A stretch of 64,000 nt of DNA. Source: Paraurantiacibacter namhicola. GTDB taxonomy: Bacteria; Pseudomonadota; Alphaproteobacteria; Sphingomonadales; Sphingomonadaceae. The stretch covers positions 620,001 through 684,000 of the forward strand of contig NZ_CP016545.1 in NCBI RefSeq assembly GCF_001687545.1, given 5' to 3'. This document shows, one piece after another, positions 43,785 through 56,301 of the stretch (positions within the stretch are counted from its first letter, which is position 1; every line of letters starts with the position of its first letter). The position numbers and the translations under genes were made by a program. The notes beneath the pieces are model-generated. The model was not told the DNA's origin and did no database searches. It saw only the letters and a program-made list of their open reading frames with translations.

Positions 43785-44939
43785 ATGCGCGCGACCCCCG
43801 ATTTCGACTTTGGCCTGAGTGACGAAGCGCGCATGCTGCGCGAAACGGTCGGCCGCTTCTCCGACGAACAGATCGAGCCGCTGGCCGTCGGGATCGACGC
43901 CGATGACCGCTTCCCCCAGGAGCTCTGGCCGCAGATGGGCGAACTCGGCCTGCATGGCATCACCGTTTCCGAAGAGGATGGCGGGCTGGGCCTGGGCTAC
44001 CTCGAACATGTCATCGCGCTGGAAGAGGTGAGCCGCTCCAGCGCCTCGGTCGGCCTCAGCTACGGCGCGCATTCCAACCTCTGCATCAACCAGATCGCGC
44101 GCTGGGGCAACGCCGCGCAGAAGGCGAAATATTTGCCGGGCCTGATCAGCGGCGAGCATGTCGGGAGCCTCGCCATGAGCGAGCCGGGCGCCGGCAGCGA
44201 TGTCGTGTCGATGAAGCTGAAGGGCGAGAAGGTCGATGGCGGCTGGAAGCTCAATGGCACGAAGTTCTGGATCACCAATGGCCATTATGCCGAGACGCTG
44301 GTCGTTTACGCCCGCACGGGCGAGGGATCGCGCGGCATCACCACCTTCCTGATCGAGAAGGGCATGGACGGCTTCGCGCCGGGCCAGAAGGCGGACAAGA
44401 TGGGCATGCGCGGCAGCCCGACCAGCGAGCTGGTCTTCACAGACTGCTTCGTGCCGGACGAGAACGTGATGGGCGAAGTGGGCGAAGGCGTCGCCGTGCT
44501 GATGAGCGGCCTGGATTACGAGCGCGTGGTGCTCGCCGGTATCCAGCTGGGCATCATGCAGGCCTGCCTCGACACGGTGATCCCTTACCTCCGCGAGCGT
44601 GAGCAGTTCGGCAAGCCCATCGGCAGCTTCCAGCTGATGCAGGCGAAGGTGGCGGACATGTATGTCGCGCTGCAATCGGCCCGCGCTTACACTTACGCCG
44701 TGGCCCGCGCCTGCGACAATGATCGCACGACCCGCTTCGATGCCGCCGGCACGATCCTGCTGGCCAGCGAAAGCGCCTTCCGCGTCGCAGGCGAAAGCGT
44801 CCAGGCCCTGGGCGGCGCGGGCTACACCAAGGACTGGCCGGTGGAACGCTACCTGCGCGACGCGAAGCTGCTGGACATCGGCGCAGGCACGAACGAGATC
44901 CGCCGCATGCTGATCGGGCGCGAGTTGCTGAAGGATTGA
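43785..44939 (+). CDS. liuA: Isovaleryl-CoA dehydrogenase
   Basis: A 384-residue FAD acyl-CoA dehydrogenase oxidising isovaleryl-CoA to 3-methylcrotonyl-CoA in leucine degradation. The IVD-specific [11 protein letters not shown] is present; the catalytic Glu is in LDYERVVLA, as in isovaleryl rather than short-chain enzymes; MSEPGAGSD and the C-terminal [16 protein letters not shown] complete the family. The ATG at 43785 follows CAGGAG by six bases. It leads directly into liuB four bases later. Confidence 0.93.
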   Translation: MRATPDFDFGLSDEARMLRETVGRFSDEQIEPLAVGIDADDRFPQELWPQMGELGLHGITVSEEDGGLGLGYLEHVIALEEVSRSSASVGLSYGAHSNLCINQIARWGNAAQKAKYLPGLISGEHVGSLAMSEPGAGSDVVSMKLKGEKVDGGWKLNGTKFWITNGHYAETLVVYARTGEGSRGITTFLIEKGMDGFAPGQKADKMGMRGSPTSELVFTDCFVPDENVMGEVGEGVAVLMSGLDYERVVLAGIQLGIMQACLDTVIPYLREREQFGKPIGSFQLMQAKVADMYVALQSARAYTYAVARACDNDRTTRFDAAGTILLASESAFRVAGESVQALGGAGYTKDWPVERYLRDAKLLDIGAGTNEIRRMLIGRELLKD

Positions 44940-44943
44940 TGCC

Positions 44944-46545
44944 ATGACCGCACCCGTCCTCACATCCAAACTCGACCGCGAGGCGCCTGATGCCAAGGCG
45001 CGGTTTGCGCATAACAGGAAGCTGGCCGAGGAGCTGCGCGCGCATGTCGCGACTGCGGCCTTGGGCGGCTCCGAGAAGCACCGCGAGCGGCACGTGTCGC
45101 GCGGCAAGCTGCTGCCGCGTGAGCGGGTGGAGCGGCTGCTCGATCCCGGCTCGCCTTTCCTCGAAATCGGCCAGCTGGCGGCGCACGATGTCTATGGCAC
45201 GGACGTGCCGGGCGCAGGCATGATTGCAGGGATTGGGCGCGTGTCAGGCCGGCAGGTGATGATCGCGGCGAACGATCCCACGGTGAAGGGCGGGTCCTAT
45301 TTCCCGCTGACGGTGAAGAAGCATCTCCGCGCGCAGGAAATTGCCGAGGCAAACCATTTGCCGTGCATCTATCTGGTCGATAGCGGCGGGGCGAACCTGC
45401 CCTTCCAGGCCGAGGTCTTCCCGGACCGCGACCATTTCGGGCGCATCTTCTTCAACCAGGCGAACATGTCCGCCAAGCGCATTCCGCAGCTGGCTTGCGT
45501 CATGGGCAGCTGCACCGCCGGCGGCGCTTATGTGCCCGCCATGAGCGACGAGAGCGTGATCGTGCGCGAACAGGGCACCATCTTCCTGGCCGGGCCGCCG
45601 CTGGTGAAGGCGGCGACGGGCGAGGAAATCAGCGCCGAGGACCTCGGCGGCGGGGACCTGCATGCAAAGAAGTCCGGCGTGGTCGATCACCTTGCCGAGA
45701 ATGACGAGCATGCCCTCACCATCCTGCGCGATATCGTCAGCCATCTTGGCGCTGGCGACACGGCGAGGGTGGAGCTGCGCGACCCGCGCCCGCCGAAATA
45801 TGATGCGGAAGACCTCTACGCCATCGTGCCGGAGGATGTGCGCGCGCCGTATGAGGTGCACGAGGTGATTGCCCGGCTAGTGGACGGCAGCGAATTCCAG
45901 GAATTCAAGCGCGATTACGGCAGCACGCTGGTGTGCGGTTTCGCGCATATCTGGGGCATGCCGGTGGCGATCCTGGCCAACAACGGCGTGCTCTTCAGCG
46001 AGTCTGCCCAGAAGGGCGCGCATTTCATCGAACTTGCCTGCCAGCGCGGCATCCCGCTTCTGTTCTTGCAGAACATCTCCGGCTTCATGGTCGGCGGGAA
46101 GTACGAGGCGGAAGGCATCGCCAAGCACGGCGCGAAGCTGGTGACCGCCGTCGCCACCGCGCAGGTCCCCAAGATCACCGTGGTGATCGGCGGCAGCTTC
46201 GGCGCAGGCAATTACGGCATGTGCGGCCGCGCCTATTCCCCGCGTTTCCTCTTCACCTGGCCCAATGCCCGCATCAGCGTGATGGGCGGCGAGCAGGCCG
46301 CCAGCGTGCTTGCCACCGTGCACCGCGATGCCGACAGGTGGACGGATGAGCAGGCGGAGGAATTCAAGGCCCCTATCCGCGACAAGTACGAGAGCGAGGG
46401 CAATCCGTACTACGCCACTGCGCGGCTGTGGGATGACGGGGTGATCGACCCTGTGCAGACGCGCGACGTGCTGGGGCTGGCCTTTGCGGCATGCCTCGAG
46501 GCGCCCATCCCCGAAGCCCCGCGCTTCGGCGTTTTCCGGATGTGA
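44944..46545 (+). CDS. liuB: 3-methylcrotonyl-CoA carboxylase beta subunit (carboxyltransferase)
   Basis: A 533-residue acyl-CoA carboxylase carboxyltransferase subunit that, with a biotin-carrying alpha subunit, converts 3-methylcrotonyl-CoA to 3-methylglutaconyl-CoA. The crotonase-like halves with [26 protein letters not shown] and [25 protein letters not shown]-type segments are diagnostic. It follows liuA by four bases. The alpha subunit gene, normally close, is absent here; the next gene is a DUF3088 gene that overlaps its stop. Confidence 0.93.
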   Translation: MTAPVLTSKLDREAPDAKARFAHNRKLAEELRAHVATAALGGSEKHRERHVSRGKLLPRERVERLLDPGSPFLEIGQLAAHDVYGTDVPGAGMIAGIGRVSGRQVMIAANDPTVKGGSYFPLTVKKHLRAQEIAEANHLPCIYLVDSGGANLPFQAEVFPDRDHFGRIFFNQANMSAKRIPQLACVMGSCTAGGAYVPAMSDESVIVREQGTIFLAGPPLVKAATGEEISAEDLGGGDLHAKKSGVVDHLAENDEHALTILRDIVSHLGAGDTARVELRDPRPPKYDAEDLYAIVPEDVRAPYEVHEVIARLVDGSEFQEFKRDYGSTLVCGFAHIWGMPVAILANNGVLFSESAQKGAHFIELACQRGIPLLFLQNISGFMVGGKYEAEGIAKHGAKLVTAVATAQVPKITVVIGGSFGAGNYGMCGRAYSPRFLFTWPNARISVMGGEQAASVLATVHRDADRWTDEQAEEFKAPIRDKYESEGNPYYATARLWDDGVIDPVQTRDVLGLAFAACLEAPIPEAPRFGVFRM

Positions 46546-46850
46546 CCTTGGCGAGGGATACGCTCTTCCTTCTCGAACGCAGTTACACCGGCAGCGACGG
46601 CGCGGAATACTTCTGCCGCGATTGCGTGGAGGTGGAGGGCCTGCTCGCGCTCTACCCGGAGCTGGCCGAACGCATGGAGATCGTCCGCGTCCCGTGGGAG
46701 CGGCCGCGTACGGCAGTGGTGCAGGCCATCGGACAGGACGAACAGAATTGCCCTGCGCTGGTCCTCGCGGAAGGCGGGTTCGTGAATACGCAGGAGGCGT
46801 TGCTGGCTGCGTTGAATGAGCGGCACGGCTTCCCGCAGCGTTCTTCCTGA
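46542..46850 (+). CDS. DUF3088 domain protein
   Basis: 102 residues starting at GTG 46542, overlapping the liuB stop as GTGA. The start [11 protein letters not shown], the CRDC pair, [15 protein letters not shown] and the end [10 protein letters not shown] match DUF3088 proteins. The CxxC-containing front half suggests a thioredoxin-like fold, but no function is known. Translational coupling to liuB implies only shared expression. Confidence 0.8.
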   Translation: MTLARDTLFLLERSYTGSDGAEYFCRDCVEVEGLLALYPELAERMEIVRVPWERPRTAVVQAIGQDEQNCPALVLAEGGFVNTQEALLAALNERHGFPQRSS

Positions 46851-46929
46851 TGGCGGGCAGGCGCATTGCAAGCGGCTTGCGGGCGGCGGCCCGCTCTGCC
46901 AGCTTCCCCGCAGGGCAGGGAGAGTGTTA

Positions 46930-47454
46930 GTGGCGACGCAGGCGACATCACCAAAGGCGGCGCAGTCCAACAAGCTGTGGGGCTATGTCCCCCAGGCGAT
47001 GGATTACATCCTGTCAGCTGCGTGCCTCGCCATGCTGGGCGCAATGGCGCTGGCGATCTGGCGCGGACAGGACCAGCTGGCGCAGTTGCCGCTGACTTAC
47101 CCGCTGCACTTCGGTACGCTGGCCATCGCGCTTGCGCTGACGCCTGTCCTGCTGCTGCGGGCCAAGGGCGACAAGGCGCACCGGGTCATGGGCTATGTCT
47201 GGATCGCGGCCATGGTCATCACGGCCGTGGACACGTTTTTCATCCGCGACATCAATGACGGCAATTTCAGCCTGATCCACCTTCTCAGCGTGCTGACACT
47301 TTTTGTCTGCTGGCGCATTGTTTCCAGTGCGCGGGCGGGCGATCATGTTGCCCATCGCGGCCACGTGCGTGGGATCGTGATCGGGGCCTTGCTCGTTGCA
47401 GGGTTCTTCACCTTCATGTTCAACCGGCTTTTTGCAATTTGGATCGCGATGTAA
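46930..47454 (+). CDS. DUF2306 family membrane protein
   Basis: From GTG 46930 the product is 174 residues with four hydrophobic segments and the conserved KAHRVMGYVWIAAM and HRGHVRGI histidine motifs of DUF2306. Role unknown; the paired histidines might bind a metal or haem. GGGAGAG lies eight bases before the GTG. A nearby GTG at 46924 is the alternative. It ends two bases before the acyltransferase start. Confidence 0.78.
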   Translation: MATQATSPKAAQSNKLWGYVPQAMDYILSAACLAMLGAMALAIWRGQDQLAQLPLTYPLHFGTLAIALALTPVLLLRAKGDKAHRVMGYVWIAAMVITAVDTFFIRDINDGNFSLIHLLSVLTLFVCWRIVSSARAGDHVAHRGHVRGIVIGALLVAGFFTFMFNRLFAIWIAM

Positions 47455-47455
47455 C

Positions 47456-48070
47456 TTGGCGCACGACCGCAAGCCCACCCTGCTCTCGCGCGCGGTCTAT
47501 GCCTCGCTCCTTGGCCTTTATCGCCGCCGCGGATGGACGGCGGTGGCGCACCGGCCGATCCCGAAGAAGGCCGTGGTGCTGGCCGCACCGCACACGTCAA
47601 ACTGGGATTTCATCGACTTCCTGGGCCTGACGCACGACCTGGACGTGCGCACCCGCTTCATGGCCAAGCATACGCTTTTCAAGGGCGCGATGGGCCCCTT
47701 CATGCGCGATATGGGCGGCATCCCGGTGGACCGCAGCCGCAGCGCCGGCATGGTCGAGCAGATGGCCGAGGAATTCCGCAAGCGGGACGAACTGCTGCTG
47801 GTCATCGCGCCGGAGGGCACACGCAGTGCGCCGGGCGACTGGAAGACCGGCTTCTACCGCATTGCGCATGGCGCGGGCGTGCATATCGTGTGCGGCTTTG
47901 TTGATCCGGATAAGCGCGAGGGCGGCCTCGGCCCCTCCCTCATGCCCACCGGCGACCTGGAAGCGGACATGGAAACGGCGAAGGCCTTCTATTCCTCGCG
48001 CAATATCGTGACGCCGGATTTCGCCGCGCTCGCGGCAAAGCTTGAAGAACGCCGGGGCGAGCGCCAATAG
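47456..48070 (+). CDS. PlsC-like lysophospholipid/glycerol acyltransferase
   Basis: About 204 residues from a TTG at 47456, two bases after the upstream stop; no ATG fits the start of the domain. The acyltransferase motif HTSNWD (HX4D) near residue 46 and APEGTRS near 120 are intact, as is GGIPVDRS. It resembles a compact subgroup of acyltransferases, not the housekeeping PlsC, so its acyl acceptor is uncertain. One hydrophobic N-terminal segment could attach it to the inner membrane. Confidence 0.82.
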   Translation: MAHDRKPTLLSRAVYASLLGLYRRRGWTAVAHRPIPKKAVVLAAPHTSNWDFIDFLGLTHDLDVRTRFMAKHTLFKGAMGPFMRDMGGIPVDRSRSAGMVEQMAEEFRKRDELLLVIAPEGTRSAPGDWKTGFYRIAHGAGVHIVCGFVDPDKREGGLGPSLMPTGDLEADMETAKAFYSSRNIVTPDFAALAAKLEERRGERQ

Positions 48071-48128
48071 GGTAGGGCGGGCCAGCCGGACGGCCAGCCT
48101 GCCAGCACCGTTTCTCGGAGAATATCCC

Positions 48129-48659
48129 ATGCGTCCCGTCATCGCCGCCCTGCCGCTCGCCGCCCTCTCGCTCAGCCTTGCTGCCTGCGGGGAGACCATC
48201 AGCGTGGAGGATATCGACGAGGCGGAACTGCAGGCGCAAAAGGCACCGGCGCTCGAAATGGCCGAGGCGGAAAGCATCGCTTCCGAAGAGGATGACTTCA
48301 TCGGCGCCTATACCCGCACCGATGCCGACGGCGCGACCAGCCAGCTGGTCCTGAATGCCGATGACACATATGAATTTACCGATGCCGACGGATCGCGCCG
48401 CAGCGGGCGATTCTCGCGCGAGGATGGCGGGCGCCTGACGATTTCCGCCTTCAGCGGCGGGACCGGTTTCTTCCTGCTGCGCGACGGATCGCTGGTAGAA
48501 CTCGACGCCATCGACCAGCCGGAAGCGGAAGCGACTGGCGATGTGATCTATGTCCGCGATGCGGCAGAAGACGATGCGCCCGCGGCTGCTCCCGCTGCGG
48601 CGGAGACCCCGGAAGCCGGCGCCACGGAAGAGGCCGAGGCCGCCGAAGCCGCCGAATAG
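48129..48659 (+). CDS. Predicted lipoprotein with acidic Ala/Glu-rich tail
   Basis: 176 residues: signal peptide with lipobox LAAC (cysteine about residue 21), a central beta-rich domain containing GAYTRTDADG, NADDTYEFTDADGS and GGRLTISAF strands (a small barrel-like repeat), then a low-complexity Ala/Glu/Pro tail. GGAG stands eight bases before the ATG. The central strands resemble lipocalin-type or repeat proteins but were not matched to a family. It precedes the autotransporter by about 150 bases. Confidence 0.72.
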   Translation: MRPVIAALPLAALSLSLAACGETISVEDIDEAELQAQKAPALEMAEAESIASEEDDFIGAYTRTDADGATSQLVLNADDTYEFTDADGSRRSGRFSREDGGRLTISAFSGGTGFFLLRDGSLVELDAIDQPEAEATGDVIYVRDAAEDDAPAAAPAAAETPEAGATEEAEAAEAAE

Positions 48660-48730
48660 GCCCATTTCCCGCGCCTCCTGCAACCTTCGCTGTGCGGGCA
48701 CGGGACGCTTTGAAAAAATCGCCACTTATG

Positions 48731-48742
48731 TCCCATTTGGGA
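48731..48742. promoter_or_regulatory. Short dyad upstream of the PKD-repeat autotransporter gene
   Basis: TCCCATTTGGGA (5-bp arms, two-base centre) lies 68 bases before the autotransporter start, shortly after a TTGAAA box (48711-48716). It is a possible operator overlapping a promoter; no regulator is known. Confidence 0.3.
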
Positions 48743-48809
48743 TATTCAAGCCCGCGCGCCTGATTGGCATCGGCAACCCCGGATCAATTCTGATTAGGGG
48801 TCAAAATCC

Positions 48810-51800
48810 ATGCAAACCAAGTTTCTCCGCCGCGCTGCGGCGCTGGGTTCCGTTTCGCTCGTCGCATTGGCGCAGCCTGCCAGTGCTGCGACGGTAACGG
48901 CACCGGCAAACCTTACGTACAACAACACCAACTCGCAGACCGCCTGCTGGATTGGCGGGAATTTCTCGCAATTCTACCAGCGCAACGACCAGTTCGGCGC
49001 TGACTTCACCGACGTTGTGATCACCGATGCAAATGGCAATGATCTCTCCGGGGTGAAGCAACCGGGCGTGTTCCCCAATGGGGCCAGCGCAATCAATATC
49101 GGGGTTCGCGAGCTCTTGATGCCGGCAAACACGCAGGGGACCGGTCCGGTCTACGTCTCGATTTTCGAAACGGATCTCAACACGCGAGGTGCCTTGCTGG
49201 CGCAGACCCCGCTCGACCTGAACCAGATGAGTGCTGCAGGCGGAGCTTGCGCGACGCTGGCCACCACGTTCTCCACGCCGGCGGCCAACTTCCCGCCAGT
49301 TGCCAATGCTGGTCCCAACGTCGTGGATCGGAACTATGTCTCGAATGCGCCGATCATTCTGGATGGTAGCAATTCGTTCGACCCTGACGGTGACCCGCTG
49401 ACCTATTCCTGGCGTCAGATCCAGGGTCCGACCGGGGGTGTGACCCTTTCCAATACCAGTCAGGCGCAGGCCACTTTCCAAGTCAGCGGGATTTCCGCAC
49501 CTAGGCAGTATCGGTTTGAGCTGACCGTCAGCGATGGGACCGCGACGGACACTTCCGTCATGACGATCAATCTCAGTCCCGCGGCGGCAAACAATCCGCC
49601 GGTCGCAGATGCAGGTGCGGACCGTACTGCCTCCGCAAACTCGTCCGTAACCATCGATGCTTCGGGTTCGACCGACAGCGACGGCACGATCGTCGGCTAT
49701 TCCTGGCGCCAGGTCAGCGGCACTTCCACATCCATCAGCAACCCCTCGTCTGCGCAGGCAACCGTTTCGACCCCGCCTGCCAGCGGCAGCCCGCAGGCCT
49801 TGGTTTACGAAGTAACCGTCACCGATGATGACGGCGCAACGAGCACGGACCAGGTTACGATCACGATCCCGGCCGCAGTGGTCAATATCGCGCCCGATGC
49901 CGTGACGGGCGCGGACCGGATCATCGATGCCGGCGACCGGATCGTGCTCGATGCCAGCGGCTCCAGCGACCCGGATGGAACGGTGACCGGCTATGCATGG
50001 ACGCAGGTGAGCGGACCCAGCGTTACCCTGTCCAATCCGGCCAGCGTGCGGGCCAGCTTTATCGCGCCTGCCGCAATGGCCAGTGCACAGACGCTCGTCT
50101 TCGAAGTCGAAGTCACCGACAATGCCGGGGCGACCGACACCGACACGGTCACGCTGACCATCGCGGCCAATGCCGCGCCTACGGCAGCGGCTGGTGCGGA
50201 CCGGCGGGTGGAGGGCGGCACGTCCGTCACGCTCGATGGCTCGGCCTCCAGCGATCCGGAAGGGGACACGCTGACGTACAGCTGGGTCCAGACAGGCGGC
50301 ACGTCCGTCAACCTGTCGAATGCCAATGCCGCGCAGGCCACCTTCACCGCGCCGCTCGGCACGCCGGTGGACCAGGACCTGACCTTCGAGCTGACGGTCA
50401 GCGACGGGATTTCCAGCGTCACGGATACGGTGGTCATCACGGTGGAGCCGAACACCGCACCGGTCGCGAATGCGGGCGCGGATCAGGGGCCGATCGACAG
50501 CGGGCAGACTGTCACGCTGAACGGTTCCGGCTCCAGCGACCCGGACGGTGACACGCTGACGTATCGCTGGGTGCAGACCGGCGGGCCGAGCGTCACGCTC
50601 AGCAGCAGCACGGCAACCTCGCCCACCTTCACCGCGCCCAATGTCACCGGCACACAGCCGCTGACTTTCCAGTTGATCGTCAACGATGGCCAGGTCGACA
50701 GTCCGGCGGACACGGTGACCATCACGGTGCAGGCGCTGGGCAACATCACCATCCGCCAGCGGATCGTGGGGCCCGATACGCAGGTGGGATACACCACCAA
50801 TGTCCCGGGCCTCGCCAGCTCCGTCACCACCAGCAATGGCATGGCGACGGCAAGTGCGACCGGCGTGTCCAGCGGCAGCTACACCTTTTCCGTCGCAGAC
50901 CTGCGGGCGCAGGGCTATGCCCTGACGGCGCTCAGCTGCAACGACACGGACAGCGCGGTGAACTTCGCGCAGGGCAGCATCGCGCTGGAGCTTTCGCCCA
51001 GTGAAGACCTGGTCTGCACGGTGGAGCTGTCCGACACGCGCGGCGCTGCGCAGGAGGCGATTGGCGAGTTCCTGGGCGGGCGTAATGCCCTGCTGCTGGC
51101 CGGCCAGCCCGACAGCATGCGCCGGCTGGACCGGGTGCGCGGCGTAACGCCGGGCGGCGGCAGCGCCAGCCTTGGCGGCGTGCCCATTCCGGGCAGCGGC
51201 AAGCTGCCGGTGGACATGCGCCTGACGGGCGGTGACCTGCGCGTCTCCAGCAGCCTGGCCATGGCCAGCGCCGCGCTTGGCCTGGCGGACAATGGCGCGG
51301 GCCGGTTCGATGTCTGGATCGAAGGACAGATCAGCGATGTCACCATCGGGCGGAACAAGGGCAGCTTCGCGGTCGGCTTCGTCGGCGCGGATTACCTGCT
51401 GACGGACAGCCTGCTGGTCGGCGCCATGTTCCAGTACGACCGGTTCGACAATGACAGCGATGCGCTGTTCGCCGGCATGGCGGAAGGCGATGGCTGGATG
51501 GCCGGGCCGTACGTGACGGCGCGCCTGGGCGAGCGGTTCTTCGTGGATGCGCGCGTCGCTTACGGCCAGTCGGATAACTCGGTTTCTCCGCTCGGCACCA
51601 ATGTCGATGGGTTCGAGACCGAGCGCCTGTTCTTCGACTTCGCGGCGACGGGCGAGATCCCGCTGGGCGACGGCCTGATGTTCTCTCCCGAAGCAGGCGT
51701 GCGCTATCTCAGCGAGGATGTCGGCAGCTACACCGACAGCCGCGGCGTGGTGATCCCGGACTTCACCGTGGACCAGGGCGAGGCGAGCCTGCGCCCGCGC

Positions 51801-52049
51801 ATCGCCTACACCACCATGTCCGATAGCGGCTGGAGCCTTGCGCCCTATGCCGAGTTCGAGGGAATCCTGACCTTCGGCGCGGACCGCTTCAGTCCGGTCG
51901 AGAACGGCCTTCGCGGCAAGGTGGCAGCCGGTGTGAACACCGCCTCTCCCGAGGGCGTGCGGATCGGTATTGCCGGTTTCTACGATGGCATCGGCGAGGC
52001 GCGGCTGGAGCAGTTCGGCGGACGGATCGCCGTATCCTTCAGCTTCTGA
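48810..52049 (+). CDS. PKD-repeat protein with C-terminal autotransporter beta-barrel
   Basis: A 1079-residue surface protein. A signal peptide (1-27, ending PASAA) is followed by a 130-residue N-terminal domain, five tandem PKD/Ig-like repeats (about 162-256, 262-354, 360-452, 455-545 and 549-641), a prealbumin-like SpaA-type domain (644-741), a Gly-rich linker and an outer-membrane barrel (about 830-1079) ending in AVSFSF, with the terminal Phe expected for insertion by BAM. It should display the PKD stalk outside the cell, for adhesion or protein contact; the ligand is unknown. AGGGG precedes the ATG. Transcribed alone and ended by a strong terminator. Confidence 0.88.
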   Translation: MQTKFLRRAAALGSVSLVALAQPASAATVTAPANLTYNNTNSQTACWIGGNFSQFYQRNDQFGADFTDVVITDANGNDLSGVKQPGVFPNGASAINIGVRELLMPANTQGTGPVYVSIFETDLNTRGALLAQTPLDLNQMSAAGGACATLATTFSTPAANFPPVANAGPNVVDRNYVSNAPIILDGSNSFDPDGDPLTYSWRQIQGPTGGVTLSNTSQAQATFQVSGISAPRQYRFELTVSDGTATDTSVMTINLSPAAANNPPVADAGADRTASANSSVTIDASGSTDSDGTIVGYSWRQVSGTSTSISNPSSAQATVSTPPASGSPQALVYEVTVTDDDGATSTDQVTITIPAAVVNIAPDAVTGADRIIDAGDRIVLDASGSSDPDGTVTGYAWTQVSGPSVTLSNPASVRASFIAPAAMASAQTLVFEVEVTDNAGATDTDTVTLTIAANAAPTAAAGADRRVEGGTSVTLDGSASSDPEGDTLTYSWVQTGGTSVNLSNANAAQATFTAPLGTPVDQDLTFELTVSDGISSVTDTVVITVEPNTAPVANAGADQGPIDSGQTVTLNGSGSSDPDGDTLTYRWVQTGGPSVTLSSSTATSPTFTAPNVTGTQPLTFQLIVNDGQVDSPADTVTITVQALGNITIRQRIVGPDTQVGYTTNVPGLASSVTTSNGMATASATGVSSGSYTFSVADLRAQGYALTALSCNDTDSAVNFAQGSIALELSPSEDLVCTVELSDTRGAAQEAIGEFLGGRNALLLAGQPDSMRRLDRVRGVTPGGGSASLGGVPIPGSGKLPVDMRLTGGDLRVSSSLAMASAALGLADNGAGRFDVWIEGQISDVTIGRNKGSFAVGFVGADYLLTDSLLVGAMFQYDRFDNDSDALFAGMAEGDGWMAGPYVTARLGERFFVDARVAYGQSDNSVSPLGTNVDGFETERLFFDFAATGEIPLGDGLMFSPEAGVRYLSEDVGSYTDSRGVVIPDFTVDQGEASLRPRIAYTTMSDSGWSLAPYAEFEGILTFGADRFSPVENGLRGKVAAGVNTASPEGVRIGIAGFYDGIGEARLEQFGGRIAVSFSF
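49293..50732 (+). repeat. Five tandem PKD-like repeat units within the autotransporter gene
   Basis: Five units of about 91-95 codons share the pattern PVA-x-AGAD, DGS-x-S-DPDGD-x-LTYSW, ATF-x-AP and LTVSDG...D-x-V-x-I-x-V. Units 1, 4 and 5 keep the DPDGD/DPEGD plus LTY core, whereas units 2 and 3 carry DGT(I/V)xGYxW. This suggests two ancestral repeat types. Confidence 0.85.
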
Positions 52050-52070
52050 GCCGACGGGTCAGCAAACAGG

Positions 52071-52110
52071 AAGGGGCCGGATCGCATAAGCGGTCCGGCC
52101 CCTTTCCTTT
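52071..52110. terminator. Strong terminator between the autotransporter gene and gyrB
   Basis: A 13-bp stem with a four-base loop (52073-52085 with 52090-52102, one T-G pair) is extended by AA/TT and followed by TTTCCTTTTCC. It lies 21 bases after the autotransporter stop. The two genes converge, so it may also end gyrB transcripts, though the minus-side T run is weaker. Confidence 0.85.
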
Positions 52111-52125
52111 TCCTGCGATGCCGCA

Positions 52126-54807
<2,682 letters not shown>

Positions 54808-54859
54808 TCACATTGCAAATAAGTTGACCTTCGCAGGTGCCGGGCCGATTGCGCCGGGC

Positions 54860-56245
54860 ATGCTTTCGGTTCTCGACATCTTCAGGATCGGGATTGGCCC
54901 CTCATCCTCCCACACGGTTGGGCCCATGCGCATCGGGGCGATGTTCCTGCGCGCGCTGGCAAAGCGCGGGAAGCTGGGCCGCACGCAGCGTGTGGCGGTG
55001 GAGCTGCAGGGCTCGCTTGCGCTTACCGGCGTGGGTCATGGCACGGTGGATGCCAGCGTGCTGGGCCTTGCCGGCTTCGAGCCGGAGGAAACCTGCCCGG
55101 ACGAGGCTGCCGCCACGCTCGCCGCCATCCGCGAAAGCGGCCGGCTGAAGCTGGGCGGGCGGCGCGAGATCGCTTTCGACATCGCGGCGGACATTGACCT
55201 TGCCGGGCACATCATCCCGGCGCTGCATCCCAATGGCATGAAGCTGGCGGCTTACGATGCCGATGGCGAATGCCTGATTTCGCGCACCTATTATTCGACC
55301 GGCGGCGGCTTCGTCGCATCCGAGGCGCAGCTGAAGCGCAAGCCGAAGGACGACCGCGTGGCCACCGGCACCAGCGTGCCGCACGATTTCGCCTCTGCCG
55401 CCGATCTGCTTGCCGCCTGCGAGGCCACCGGCAAGTCCATCGCCGACATCGTGCTGGCGAATGAGGACGCGATGCGCCCGCGCGAGGAGACGCTGGCGGG
55501 CATCGACCTGATCGCGCAGGCCATGGACCGCTGTATCGACCGCGGCCTGCGCCAGCGCGGTATCCTGCCCGGCGGCCTGAAAGTGGCCCGCCGCGCGCCG
55601 GACCTGTGGGACAAGCTGTCAGGCAATCCGCAATCGAACGAGCGCGAGCAACTGTTCGACTGGCTCAATTGCTATGCCATGGCGGTGAATGAGGAGAATG
55701 CCGCAGGGGGCCGCGTGGTCACTGCGCCAACCAATGGCGCGGCCGGCATCATTCCCGCTGTCATCCGATTCTATTGCCAGACGAGCGACGAGCAGCCCTG
55801 CACGCAGAGCCGCCGCACGTTCCTGCTCACAGCCGGGGCCATCGGCCTGCTTTACAAGCAGCGCGCGAGCATCTCGGGCGCGGAGATGGGCTGCCAGGGC
55901 GAGGTTGGCGTGGCCTGTTCCATGGCCGCGGGCGGTCTCGCCGCATTATGGTCCGGCAGCCCCATGCAGGTCGCCTGCGCGGCGGAAATCGGCATGGAGC
56001 ACAATCTGGGCCTCACCTGCGATCCGGTGGGCGGCCTGGTGCAGGTTCCCTGTATCGAGCGCAACGCCATCGGCGCGGTGAAGGCCGTGAACGCCGCGCG
56101 GCTGGCGCTGCATCGCACCGGCACCGACAGCTGCGTCAGCCTGGACCAGGTGATCGAGACGATGCGCCAGACCGGGCTCGACATGTCCAGCAAGTACAAG
56201 GAAACCAGCCAGGGCGGGCTGGCGGTGAACGTCATCGAGTGCTGA
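54860..56245 (+). CDS. sdaA: L-serine dehydratase (iron-sulfur, single-chain)
   Basis: A 461-residue enzyme that deaminates L-serine to pyruvate using a [4Fe-4S] cluster. The beta-domain start [18 protein letters not shown] is intact. Cluster cysteines are Cys345 (GAEMGCQGE), Cys387 and Cys398. The chain ends in Cys461 (VIEC), and in the characterised Legionella enzyme the terminal cysteine occupies the active site. Start: the ATG at 54860 begins the conserved sequence; a TTG at 54824 is possible but unlikely. Divergent from gyrB. Confidence 0.95.
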   Translation: MLSVLDIFRIGIGPSSSHTVGPMRIGAMFLRALAKRGKLGRTQRVAVELQGSLALTGVGHGTVDASVLGLAGFEPEETCPDEAAATLAAIRESGRLKLGGRREIAFDIAADIDLAGHIIPALHPNGMKLAAYDADGECLISRTYYSTGGGFVASEAQLKRKPKDDRVATGTSVPHDFASAADLLAACEATGKSIADIVLANEDAMRPREETLAGIDLIAQAMDRCIDRGLRQRGILPGGLKVARRAPDLWDKLSGNPQSNEREQLFDWLNCYAMAVNEENAAGGRVVTAPTNGAAGIIPAVIRFYCQTSDEQPCTQSRRTFLLTAGAIGLLYKQRASISGAEMGCQGEVGVACSMAAGGLAALWSGSPMQVACAAEIGMEHNLGLTCDPVGGLVQVPCIERNAIGAVKAVNAARLALHRTGTDSCVSLDQVIETMRQTGLDMSSKYKETSQGGLAVNVIEC

Positions 56246-56301
56246 GCTGACCCAGCCCAACTGACCCCGTCCGCCTGGCCCCGCCCGCCTGATCCGCATA
56301 C

